DNA of 64,000 nt, taken from contig NZ_CP031165.1 of the NCBI RefSeq assembly GCF_003344865.1, forward strand, positions 3,725,910-3,789,909. Direction: 5' to 3'. The stretch comes from Euzebya pacifica. GTDB lineage: Bacteria > Actinomycetota > Nitriliruptoria > Euzebyales > Euzebyaceae. Positions 26,083 to 33,084 of this stretch are shown here, one piece after another (positions within the stretch are counted from its first letter, which is position 1; every line of letters starts with the position of its first letter). Both the position numbers and the translations under genes were made by a program. Below the pieces are notes generated by a model. The model was not told the DNA's origin. It worked only from the letters and a program-made list of their open reading frames with translations, and searched no databases.

Positions 26083-27141
26083 TCATTGGTCCTCGGTGAT
26101 GCCGTAGAAGGACGCGGCAGTGTCGTGGAGGACGGCCCGGCGGTCCGCCTCGTCGAGGTGTTCGGTCAGCAGGTCCATCGCGTCCATCAGGGTGGTGAAG
26201 TCCAACGACACCCGGTCCATCGGGAAGTTGCTGGCCACCATGCAGCGCGAGGGGCCGAACACCTCCAGGGCGTGGTGGACCAGCGGCCGGAATCCCTCGG
26301 CGACCTCCTCGGCGGTGACCGGCACGTCACGACGGTGCCAGCCGAACCCGCTGACCGGCATGGCCAGTCCGCTGAGCTTCACGTGGGCCTGCGGGTGCGC
26401 GGCGACCGCGGCGATGTCGTCGCGCCAGCGTCGGATGATCTCGTCGCGTTCCCTGGCCGTGGTGCCGACCCCGGCGAACGGTCCACCGAAGCCGACGGGA
26501 CTGCCGAGGTGGTCGAGGACGACGGCGGTCTCGGGGTGCGCGCCTAGGAGGGTTGCCACGGACGGCAGCTGGTGCCCGTAGGCCCAGGCGTCGAAGGTCA
26601 GCCCTCGCTCCCCCAGGCGGTCGTACCCGCGGCGCCATGCGGCCTCGGCGGTGCGGTCGGGACGGGACGCCCAGTCCGCCAGCGCATCGTTGCCGTCGCT
26701 GTGGGCCAGGTAGTCGCGGATGCCCCTGAACCGGTGGCTCGCGGCGTGATGGCCGTCCAGGATCGCATCCAACGACGGCGACGCGAGGTCGACGCGTCCC
26801 ACGACGGCCAGCAGGTCGGAGCCGCAGACCTGCTCCAGCCAGCGGGTCTCGTCCACCACCCCCATCGGCCCCTTGGCCTGCCAGTCCGCCTGGACGTGCA
26901 CGAACCCGCGCACCCGGCGCGGGCGTGTGTCGGCACGCCACATGCCCGGCAGGTAGGGGTTCAGGGCCGTCTCGGGGTCGCCGACGAACTCCAGCATGGC
27001 GGTCGGGACGGCCTTCTGCGCCAGCGTCCGCAGCAGTCGGGGATTCCAGCCGAGCGCCTTCACCGCGGGGGTCACCGTTCGGGGGGTGACCCGAGGGTCC
27101 CACTGGTGGATGTGTGCGTCGATCCGCGGCCCGTCGTACAT
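26083..27141 (-). CDS. Amidohydrolase family 2 protein (metal-dependent TIM-barrel hydrolase)
   Basis: Hydrolase of 352 residues in the amidohydrolase_2 family (COG3618, L-fuconolactonase-like). The metal motif IDAHIHQWD begins at residue 7, near the ATG at 27141; later motifs are VVLDHLGSPVGF, HVKLSGLAM and MVASNFPMDRVSLDF, the last holding the catalytic Asp region. Members open lactone rings or act on decarboxylation substrates. The upstream extension to 27186 is Arg-rich and not conserved. It stands alone on the minus strand between the cyclophilin gene and the propeller gene; no sugar pathway genes are adjacent. Confidence 0.9.
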   Translation of the reverse strand: MYDGPRIDAHIHQWDPRVTPRTVTPAVKALGWNPRLLRTLAQKAVPTAMLEFVGDPETALNPYLPGMWRADTRPRRVRGFVHVQADWQAKGPMGVVDETRWLEQVCGSDLLAVVGRVDLASPSLDAILDGHHAASHRFRGIRDYLAHSDGNDALADWASRPDRTAEAAWRRGYDRLGERGLTFDAWAYGHQLPSVATLLGAHPETAVVLDHLGSPVGFGGPFAGVGTTARERDEIIRRWRDDIAAVAAHPQAHVKLSGLAMPVSGFGWHRRDVPVTAEEVAEGFRPLVHHALEVFGPSRCMVASNFPMDRVSLDFTTLMDAMDLLTEHLDEADRRAVLHDTAASFYGITEDQ

Positions 27142-27186
27142 GGCGGGCACTCTACGTCGGCGGCGGCCCCCGACGTCCGGACACAC

Positions 27187-27218
27187 CGACGGGCCGGTCC
27201 CGGAGGACCGACCCGTCG
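27187..27218 (-). terminator. Hairpin terminator of the cyclophilin gene
   Basis: Arms CGACGGG-C-CGGTCC (27187-27200) and GGACCG-A-CCCGTCG (27205-27218) with one mismatch and a 4-base loop, 20 bp past the cyclophilin stop codon. Confidence 0.75.
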
Positions 27219-27237
27219 AGACGATGACGAGGAGTGG

Positions 27238-27741
27238 TTACAGCTGGCCGCAGTCCTCGATGATGACGGGCTCGTCGGTGTCACCGCTGCGGCTGCCGTG
27301 GGACTCGATGGTCCGCACGACGTCCATGCCGTCGATGACCTCGCCGAAGACGACGTGCTTGCCGTCCAGCCAGTCGGTCACGATCGTGGTGATGAAGAAC
27401 TGGGAGCCGTTGGTGTTCGGGCCGGCGTTGGCCATCGACAGCAGACCGGGCTTGGTGTGCTTCAGCTGGAAGTTCTCGTCGGCGAACTTGGCGCCGTAGA
27501 TGGACTTGCCGCCGGTGCCGTTGTGGTTGGTGAAGTCGCCGCCCTGGCACATGAAGTCAGTGATGACCCGGTGGAAGCTGGAGCCCTTGTAGCCGAAGCC
27601 CGGCTCACCGGTGCAGAGCTGGCGGAAGTTCTCCGCCGTCTTGGGCACCACGTCGGCGTACAGCTCGAAGGTGATGCGTCCGACGGGCTTGCCGCCGACG
27701 GACATGTCGAAAAAGACCTGGGGGTTCGCGTTGTCAGTCAC
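27238..27741 (-). CDS. Peptidyl-prolyl cis-trans isomerase, cyclophilin type
   Basis: Protein-folding helper of 167 residues that isomerises X-Pro bonds, cytoplasmic (no signal peptide). It closely follows the eukaryote-like cyclophilin pattern: [51 protein letters not shown] with the catalytic Arg, NGSQFFITT and [14 protein letters not shown]. The GTG at 27741 opens the domain; the upstream frame to 27792 is low-complexity. Own hairpin terminator downstream. Confidence 0.95.
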   Translation of the reverse strand: MTDNANPQVFFDMSVGGKPVGRITFELYADVVPKTAENFRQLCTGEPGFGYKGSSFHRVITDFMCQGGDFTNHNGTGGKSIYGAKFADENFQLKHTKPGLLSMANAGPNTNGSQFFITTIVTDWLDGKHVVFGEVIDGMDVVRTIESHGSRSGDTDEPVIIEDCGQL

Positions 27742-27810
27742 GCCACCGAGCGTAGCCGGGGCAGTGCCCCCGCGGCCCGGCCGACGAGCCACCCCCGCCC
27801 AGGACGTCGG

Positions 27811-28125
27811 CTACAGCCCGTTGAGGGTGCTGCGGAGCCCGGTTGCCGTGCGGACCAGGTCCTCGTCCACGCACTCCGGCCGCTCGTCGACGGCTGACAG
27901 CGCGAAGACGAGCTCGTCTCGCAGCGCGGCGTCGTCGCGACCCGTCCCCACGTAGCTGCGTGCCTCGTCGATGGCGGTGGTGACGATCGCCACCGCGTCC
28001 TCGCACGTGCTGTCGTCGGTCAACGCCGGCAGCAGCGTGTCGCCGCTGCCGCAGGCCACCATCAGGCCGGCCACGGCGACCATGGCCGCGGGGCGGAGTC
28101 GACGTGGAAGGTTCGGGGTCGGCAC
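27811..28125 (-). CDS. Small putative lipoprotein
   Basis: Unrecognised exported protein of about 104 residues. Positively charged N-terminus, hydrophobic core and a lipobox-like MVAC followed by GSG suggest a lipoprotein signal. The mature part has two Cys (TCEDA, ECVDE) that may form a disulfide and is mostly helical, with Asp/Glu/Arg-rich segments. GTG at 28125 is the start; no clear partner genes. Function cannot be assigned. Confidence 0.6.
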   Translation of the reverse strand: MPTPNLPRRLRPAAMVAVAGLMVACGSGDTLLPALTDDSTCEDAVAIVTTAIDEARSYVGTGRDDAALRDELVFALSAVDERPECVDEDLVRTATGLRSTLNGL

Positions 28126-28162
28126 GACGGCCGACCCTATCGGTTCCCGCCGGGGGCCACCC

Positions 28163-28609
28163 TCAGTAGCTGGTGCCCGTCACGTACTCCTGGAGCGACT
28201 CCGCCTCGGTCTGGAGCTCGTCCATCCGGCTCTTCACGACATCGCCGATGGACACGATCCCGACGAGCGCGCCGCCGTCGACGATGGGGACGTGTCGGAA
28301 CCGCCCGGTCGTCATGATCTGCACCAGCTCGTCGATCGTGGCCGCCGGGGTTGCGGTGTGCACGCCGGTCGTCATGGCCGTCGACACCGACACCGACCCC
28401 GTGCCGACCCCGTCGGTGCTGGCGAACTGCCGCACGATGTCGCGTTCGCTGAGGATCCCGTCGACGGTGGTGCCGTCCCGCGAAACGACCACCGCCCCGA
28501 TGTTGTGCTCCGCGAGGAGCGCCGCCGCCTTCGCCAGGGTGGCGGCCGGCCCGATGGTCACCACCTCGCCCCCCTTGCGATCGATGATGTGGGCCACGTT
28601 GGTGGACAT
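28163..28609 (-). CDS. CBS domain-containing protein
   Basis: Two tandem CBS motifs in 148 residues (a Bateman module): residues ~8-65 (GPAATLAKAAALLAEHNIGAVVVSRDG) and ~75-135 (TPAATIDELVQIMTTGRFRHVPIVDGG). Such modules bind adenosyl ligands (AMP, ATP, SAM) and regulate partners. No effector domain is fused. ATG 28609 follows GGAGG. Divergent from the DinB-like gene across a palindrome at 28725-28738. Confidence 0.92.
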   Translation of the reverse strand: MSTNVAHIIDRKGGEVVTIGPAATLAKAAALLAEHNIGAVVVSRDGTTVDGILSERDIVRQFASTDGVGTGSVSVSTAMTTGVHTATPAATIDELVQIMTTGRFRHVPIVDGGALVGIVSIGDVVKSRMDELQTEAESLQEYVTGTSY

Positions 28610-28724
28610 GCCGACCTCCATTCCGCTGGGCGTGTCGGCCGCACCGACACGATGTCTCCACGGTCGATCCTCTCACCCCGGAGGGTCGCTTGTCCCGGCT
28701 GCGGACGGAATCATTCGGCGGGCC

Positions 28725-28738
28725 GGCACCGCGGTGCC
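28725..28738. promoter_or_regulatory. 14-bp perfect palindrome in a divergent region
   Basis: GGCACCGCGGTGCC lies between the CBS gene and the DinB-like gene, about 57 bp before the latter. It could be an operator or a terminator-like hairpin; GC-only composition makes chance occurrence more likely than in AT-rich DNA. Confidence 0.3.
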
Positions 28739-28794
28739 CCTCCCGGTACTACAGTCCACGAACCCGGGGGACCGAGCCGTTGAGAGGATCTGTG

Positions 28795-29355
28795 ATGTCC
28801 GACCCGCAGGCGTTGTACGCCCGCACCGCCGAGTTCGCCCAGCGGGTGCTGGCCGACATCGATCCGGCTCGGCTGGACGACCCCTCCCCCTGCGACGGGT
28901 GGGATGTACGTGACGCCGTCAACCACCTGATCGGTGGGCAGCACTACTTCGCGGCCTGCGCCCGTGGGCGGGGCCTGGAGCCGCAGACCGGTGGACCCCC
29001 GGACTTCACGGCAGGCGACATGGTCGAGGCCCACCAGCAGGCGGCTCGGGCCTGCGCCGACGCCTTCACCGACGCGGTGATGACCTCGGCGCTGCAGACC
29101 GCTCGCGGCGAGATCCCCGGTGGGGTGCTGTTCCAGATCGCCGCGATGGAGAACGTCCTGCACGCCTGGGATGCCGGTCGCGGGGCGGGCCTGTCGCCGG
29201 AGGTGCCCGAGGACATCGCCGAGGCGATCCTCGGCGTCGTCGGGGCCATCGCCGCCAACGCCCGCGGTGACGGCGACTTCGCCGACCCCGTCGAGGTGGG
29301 CGAGGACGCCTCGATGACCGACCGGATCCTGGCGCTGTCCGGACGCACGCCCTGA
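28795..29355 (+). CDS. Mycothiol-dependent maleylpyruvate isomerase-like (TIGR03086) protein
   Basis: DinB/MDMPI-superfamily four-helix bundle, 186 residues. Typical features are the SPCDGWDVRDAVNHLIGGQHYF motif (metal-ligand His in NHLIG), the central GGVLFQIAAMENVLHAWDAGR with a second His, and the C-terminal TDRILALSGR. TIGR03086 proteins are frequent in mycothiol-making actinobacteria; the metal-binding thiol-transferase fold suggests use of mycothiol, but the reaction is unknown. ATG 28795 has GAGAGGATC upstream; the earlier frame to 28690 is non-coding. Stands alone. Confidence 0.9.
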   Translation: MSDPQALYARTAEFAQRVLADIDPARLDDPSPCDGWDVRDAVNHLIGGQHYFAACARGRGLEPQTGGPPDFTAGDMVEAHQQAARACADAFTDAVMTSALQTARGEIPGGVLFQIAAMENVLHAWDAGRGAGLSPEVPEDIAEAILGVVGAIAANARGDGDFADPVEVGEDASMTDRILALSGRTP

Positions 29356-29380
29356 GCGAGCCGACGCCACGCGGGAGGAC

Positions 29381-30160
29381 CTACCGGTCGACGTACTCCG
29401 CCGGCCGGCGCTCCACGAAGCTGTTCATCGACTCCTGCCCATCAGCCGTCTGGCTGGATGCGGCCATCGCCTCGATCGCCACGTCGTAGGCCTGCCGCTG
29501 CTCCAGCCCGATCTGGCTGTAGTAGGTCTGCTTGCCGAGGCCCTTGGACAACCGGCTGCCACGGGTCGCCCGGCCGAGCAGGTCCACGCAGGCCTCGTCG
29601 AGCTCCGACGCCGCGACGGCACGGTTGACCAGCCCCCACGAGGCCGCGGTGGCGGCATCCACGGGGTCCCCGGTCAGCGCCATCTCCAGCGCCCGCTTCG
29701 GGGGCAGCTGGCGGCCGACCGCCACCATCGGCGTGTGGCAGAACCAGCCGGCCTTCCCGCCGGGGACCGAGAACGTCGCGCTGTCGACGGCGACCGCGAG
29801 GTCACAGCTGGCCACGAGCTGGCAGCCGGCCGCGAGCGCCGGTCCCTGGACCCGGGCCAGCACCACCTGGGGGATCTGCTGGACCAGCAGCATCATGTCG
29901 GCGCACCTGCGCAGCAGCTGGCGCATGTCGCCGTAGGACCGTCCGGTCATGTCGGCGAAGTCGTGACCGCTGGAGAAGACGGGGCCCTCGCCCGTCAGCA
30001 GGACCCCGGCCGCATCGCTGGCGGCCACCTCCTGCAGCGCCCCTGTCAGCTCATCGATCATCGCCAACGACAGCGCGTTGCGCCGCCGCGGCAGGGCCAG
30101 CGTCACCTCCGTGTACCAGTCGCAGCGTCGGGTCCTGACCAGCGGGTCCGGGGTGCTCAC
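29381..30160 (-). CDS. Enoyl-CoA hydratase/isomerase family protein
   Basis: Crotonase-fold enzyme of 259 residues acting on an acyl-CoA. The oxyanion-hole segments are FSSGHDFADM and VQGPALAAGCQLVASCDLAVA; the usual catalytic Glu of enoyl-CoA hydratase 1 is not clearly present in the second oxyanion region (FSVPGGKAGWFCHTP), so a different reaction (isomerase, other crotonase) is possible. GTG at 30160 overlaps the stop of the DUF1801 gene (GTGA), so translation is coupled. The longer open frame to 30265 is not conserved. Confidence 0.9.
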   Translation of the reverse strand: MSTPDPLVRTRRCDWYTEVTLALPRRRNALSLAMIDELTGALQEVAASDAAGVLLTGEGPVFSSGHDFADMTGRSYGDMRQLLRRCADMMLLVQQIPQVVLARVQGPALAAGCQLVASCDLAVAVDSATFSVPGGKAGWFCHTPMVAVGRQLPPKRALEMALTGDPVDAATAASWGLVNRAVAASELDEACVDLLGRATRGSRLSKGLGKQTYYSQIGLEQRQAYDVAIEAMAASSQTADGQESMNSFVERRPAEYVDR

Positions 30161-30585
30161 GGTTGGTCCTCTCGTTCGGCCGGGTGGGGGGTGCGGTAAG
30201 AGTCCTCGACCATCGCCCTGAGCACGTCGAGGTCGACGCGGTCGAGCCGGGTGAGGTACAGGCACGACTTGCCGAGGCGGTGGGGCCCCAGCCGCTCGAG
30301 CTGTGCACCGCGGTCCTCGTAGCCGTCCATCAGGTACACGGTGAGGTTGCGTGCCCGGGGCGAGAAGCCGACCTTCATCCAGTCACCCTCGCGACCCGAG
30401 GCGTACACGTAGTGGTACTCCCCGAACCCGACGATGGACGGCCCCCACATCACCGGTGGCTGGCCGGTCGCCTCGGCCATCAGCGCGCAGAGGGTGCGGG
30501 CATCCTCCCGTCGTCGCTCGTCGGGTACCGCGTCGATGAACGCATCGACGTCCCCGTCGTGCTTCTGTGTCTTCGGCTCGCCCAC
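30157..30585 (-). CDS. DUF1801 domain protein
   Basis: Cytoplasmic protein of 142 residues in the DUF1801/YdhG family: KTQKHDGDVDAFIDAVPDERRREDA, MWGPSIVGFG near the centre and LGKSCLYLTRLDRVDLDVLRAMV. Family members are compact alpha/beta proteins of unclear role. GTG 30585 is preferred because GAGGAGGAGCT precedes it. Coupled to the crotonase gene downstream. Divergent from the lipoprotein gene at 30660. Confidence 0.85.
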   Translation of the reverse strand: MGEPKTQKHDGDVDAFIDAVPDERRREDARTLCALMAEATGQPPVMWGPSIVGFGEYHYVYASGREGDWMKVGFSPRARNLTVYLMDGYEDRGAQLERLGPHRLGKSCLYLTRLDRVDLDVLRAMVEDSYRTPHPAEREDQP

Positions 30586-30659
30586 AGCTCCTCCTCGGCT
30601 TCCGTCGAACCGACGATACGCTCGCCGCGACCCGCAGGACGAGGAGAGGCACGGACACG

Positions 30660-31367
30660 ATGGACGCCGCACACCGGATCGCTGGGAGGGTCACCGTCGG
30701 CGTGACGCTGGCGTTGCTGCTGGCCGCGTGCAACGGCGGGGACGACCCCGTCGTCACGGCCCCGACGACCGTCGCGGTGGACGACACGGCCACACCGCAG
30801 GCAGCCGCGACCAAGTCGCCCTCGCCCACGCTGGCCACGCCGACCGGCCCGGCCACGGACCCCGGCGGCCTGGCCACCGACGCCCCCGACCCCGACGGCC
30901 TGCCGCCGATCCAGCAGCCGACGTCGACACCCAACGCCCAGCCCGACACCGAGGAACCGACGGGGAGCGGGCAGGCCGGCTGGGTGTCCGACGTCAGGGT
31001 CAGCACCGTCGAGGGCTACGACCGCATCGTGATCGTGCTCGCCGAACCCGAGATCGACGGCGTCGCCGGCTGGACGGCGGAGTACGTCGAGGAGTACGTG
31101 CCGATCGGTGAGGACGTGCACCCCGACCCGCCGGGCGACGGGACGCTGCAGCTGACCCTCCGCAACGTCGCCCTGCCCTTCGACGACCTCGGCGCGGCGT
31201 TCCCGACCGGGGTCATCCCCGGACCGGGCAGCGCCATCACCCAGGTCGACGTCGTCGGCTGGTTCGAGGGACAGCAGGACTTCGTCATCGGCACCGCCAC
31301 CGAGGGACCGTTCCGCGTCTACAGCGACCACCCGCGCCGCATCGTCGTCGAGGTCGCCCACGCCTGA
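30660..31367 (+). CDS. Putative lipoprotein with AMIN-like C-terminal domain
   Basis: Exported lipoprotein of 235 residues. Signal with lipobox LLAAC (Cys ~22), then a Thr/Pro/Asp-rich linker to about residue 100, then a beta-rich domain with VRVSTVEGYDRIVIVLAEPEIDGVAGW and a terminal DHPRRIVVEVAH, the pattern of AMIN-like domains that often bind cell-wall or outer-surface glycans. ATG 30660 follows GAGGAGAGGC; the earlier frame start (30567) overlaps the DUF1801 gene. Function unknown; location outer face of the membrane. Confidence 0.75.
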   Translation: MDAAHRIAGRVTVGVTLALLLAACNGGDDPVVTAPTTVAVDDTATPQAAATKSPSPTLATPTGPATDPGGLATDAPDPDGLPPIQQPTSTPNAQPDTEEPTGSGQAGWVSDVRVSTVEGYDRIVIVLAEPEIDGVAGWTAEYVEEYVPIGEDVHPDPPGDGTLQLTLRNVALPFDDLGAAFPTGVIPGPGSAITQVDVVGWFEGQQDFVIGTATEGPFRVYSDHPRRIVVEVAHA

Positions 31368-31389
31368 CCGCTGGCCCGGGCCCACCGCC

Positions 31390-31432
31390 TTGACTTCCTG
31401 TGCGGCGTTCACGTTTAGTTGAGTCGCACTCA
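31390..31432 (+). promoter_or_regulatory. Promoter with overlapping palindromic operator, acyl-CoA carboxylase genes
   Basis: TTGACT (31390-31395) and TTTAGT (31414-31419) are spaced by 18 bp and form a good sigma-70-like promoter. The palindrome TGAGT-CGC-ACTCA (31420-31432) abuts the -10 and would block transcription if bound. A partial repeat (GAGTCGAGTC) follows at 31437-31446. A similar palindrome precedes the acyl-CoA dehydrogenase genes. Confidence 0.6.
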
Positions 31433-31458
31433 GGACGAGTCGAGTCGGTGAGGACCAC

Positions 31459-33084
31459 GTGCCCGTATTCCAGTCGAGGACAAACCCCTCCAGCCCGGAG
31501 TTCCGGGCCAACCGCGAGGCCATGCTCGAGCAGGTCGAGCAGATGCGCTCGCTCCAGCAGCGGGCGGTCGACGCCTCGCACCGGCGCGCCGACCGCTTCG
31601 CCGAACGCGGCCAGCTGACCCCCCGGCAGCGGGTCTCTCGCCTCCTCGACCCCGGGGCGCCGTTCCTCGAGCTCCGCACCCATGCCGGTTACCTCGTCGA
31701 CACCGACGACCCCGACCGGTCGATCCCCGGCGCCTCCCAGATCACCGGCATCGGCATGGTCGCCCGCACCCGCTGCATGGTCGTGGCCAACGACTCGGGC
31801 ATCAACGCCGGCGCACTGACCCGGGCGGGTGGCGCCAAGGTGCTCCGCGCCCAGGAGATCGCGCTGGAGAACCGGCTGCCGCTGGTCATGCTGGTCGAGT
31901 CCGCCGGCGCCAACCTGCTGGAGTACCGCGTCGAGCAATGGGCCGAGGGGGGACGGTTCTTCGCCAACATGGCCCGCCTGTCCGCCGCCGGGGTCCCCGT
32001 GATCACGGTGCTGCACGGCTCGTCCACCGCCGGCGGTGCCTACATGCCCGGCATGAGCGACGTGGTGATCGGCGTGAAGGGCCGTGGCCAGGCGTTCCTC
32101 GCCGGGCCCCCGCTGCTGAAGGCCGCGACGGGTGAGGTCGCCGAGGCCGACGACCTGGGTGGGATCGGCATGCACGCGACCGTGTCCGGCCTGATCGAGC
32201 ACGTCGCCGAGGACGACGCCGACGGCCTGCGGATCGCCCGGGAGGTCGTCGGCGCCATGCGCTTCGGCACCGCTCGGACGGCCGAGGCCGACAACCGCGA
32301 CTGGGACCCGCCCGTCCTGGATCCCGACGAGATCGCCGGGGTCGTCCCCGCGGACTACCGGACCGCCTACGACGTCCGCGAGGTCATCGCCCGCATCGTC
32401 GACGGCTCGCGGATCCTCGACGTCAAGCCCCGCTACGGGCCCGCCACCGTCTGCGTCGAGGCTGCGGTCTTCGGTCGTCCCGTCGGGATCGTTGCCAACA
32501 ACGGACCGATCGACAACGACGGCGCGCAGAAGGCCACCCAGTTCGTCCAGCGCTGCGGTCAGCTCGGCACGCCGCTGGTGTTCCTGCAGAACATCACCGG
32601 CTACATGGTCGGGACCGACTCCGAACGCGGCGGCATGATCAAGAACGGGTCGAAGATGATCCAGGCGGTCACCACCGTCGACGTGCCGCGTTTCACCTTC
32701 TTCATCGGGGCCAGCTTCGGGGCCGGCAACTACGGCATGTGCGGTCAGGGGTACGACCCCCGGTTCTCCTTCACCTGGCCCAACGCCAGATCGGGGGTGA
32801 TGGGGGCCGAGCAGGCCGCGACCACGATGCGCATCGTTGCCGAGCAGCGGGCGGAGAAGAAGGGCGAACCGCTCGACGAGGCGATGCTCGACGCCTTCGC
32901 GGGCCAGATCGTCAGCCAGTACGCGGCGCAGGAGTCGGCGCTGGTCACGTCCGGACTCGGCCTCGACGACGGGCTGATCGACCCGCGGGACACCCGTCGC
33001 GTCCTCGGGATCGTCCTGGCCACCGCCCAGGAGGGCGAGGCCACCGACGTCCGTCCGCTCAGCTTCGGGGTGGCGCGGCCGTGA
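31459..33084 (+). CDS. Acyl-CoA carboxylase carboxyltransferase (beta) subunit
   Basis: Transfers CO2 from carboxybiotin to an acyl-CoA; 541 residues. Both crotonase-like halves show oxyanion motifs: N-half GGAYMPGMSD with upstream GSSTAGG, C-half FIGASFGAGNYGMCGQGY. Overall it is closest to methylcrotonoyl- or geranyl-CoA carboxylase beta subunits (SGLIEHVAEDD, LVMLVESAGANLL), which points to leucine or branched terpenoid breakdown, not certain. GTG start at 31459; its stop overlaps the alpha-subunit start (GTGA). Its promoter carries a palindrome related to that of the acyl-CoA dehydrogenase operon. Confidence 0.93.
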   Translation: MPVFQSRTNPSSPEFRANREAMLEQVEQMRSLQQRAVDASHRRADRFAERGQLTPRQRVSRLLDPGAPFLELRTHAGYLVDTDDPDRSIPGASQITGIGMVARTRCMVVANDSGINAGALTRAGGAKVLRAQEIALENRLPLVMLVESAGANLLEYRVEQWAEGGRFFANMARLSAAGVPVITVLHGSSTAGGAYMPGMSDVVIGVKGRGQAFLAGPPLLKAATGEVAEADDLGGIGMHATVSGLIEHVAEDDADGLRIAREVVGAMRFGTARTAEADNRDWDPPVLDPDEIAGVVPADYRTAYDVREVIARIVDGSRILDVKPRYGPATVCVEAAVFGRPVGIVANNGPIDNDGAQKATQFVQRCGQLGTPLVFLQNITGYMVGTDSERGGMIKNGSKMIQAVTTVDVPRFTFFIGASFGAGNYGMCGQGYDPRFSFTWPNARSGVMGAEQAATTMRIVAEQRAEKKGEPLDEAMLDAFAGQIVSQYAAQESALVTSGLGLDDGLIDPRDTRRVLGIVLATAQEGEATDVRPLSFGVARP

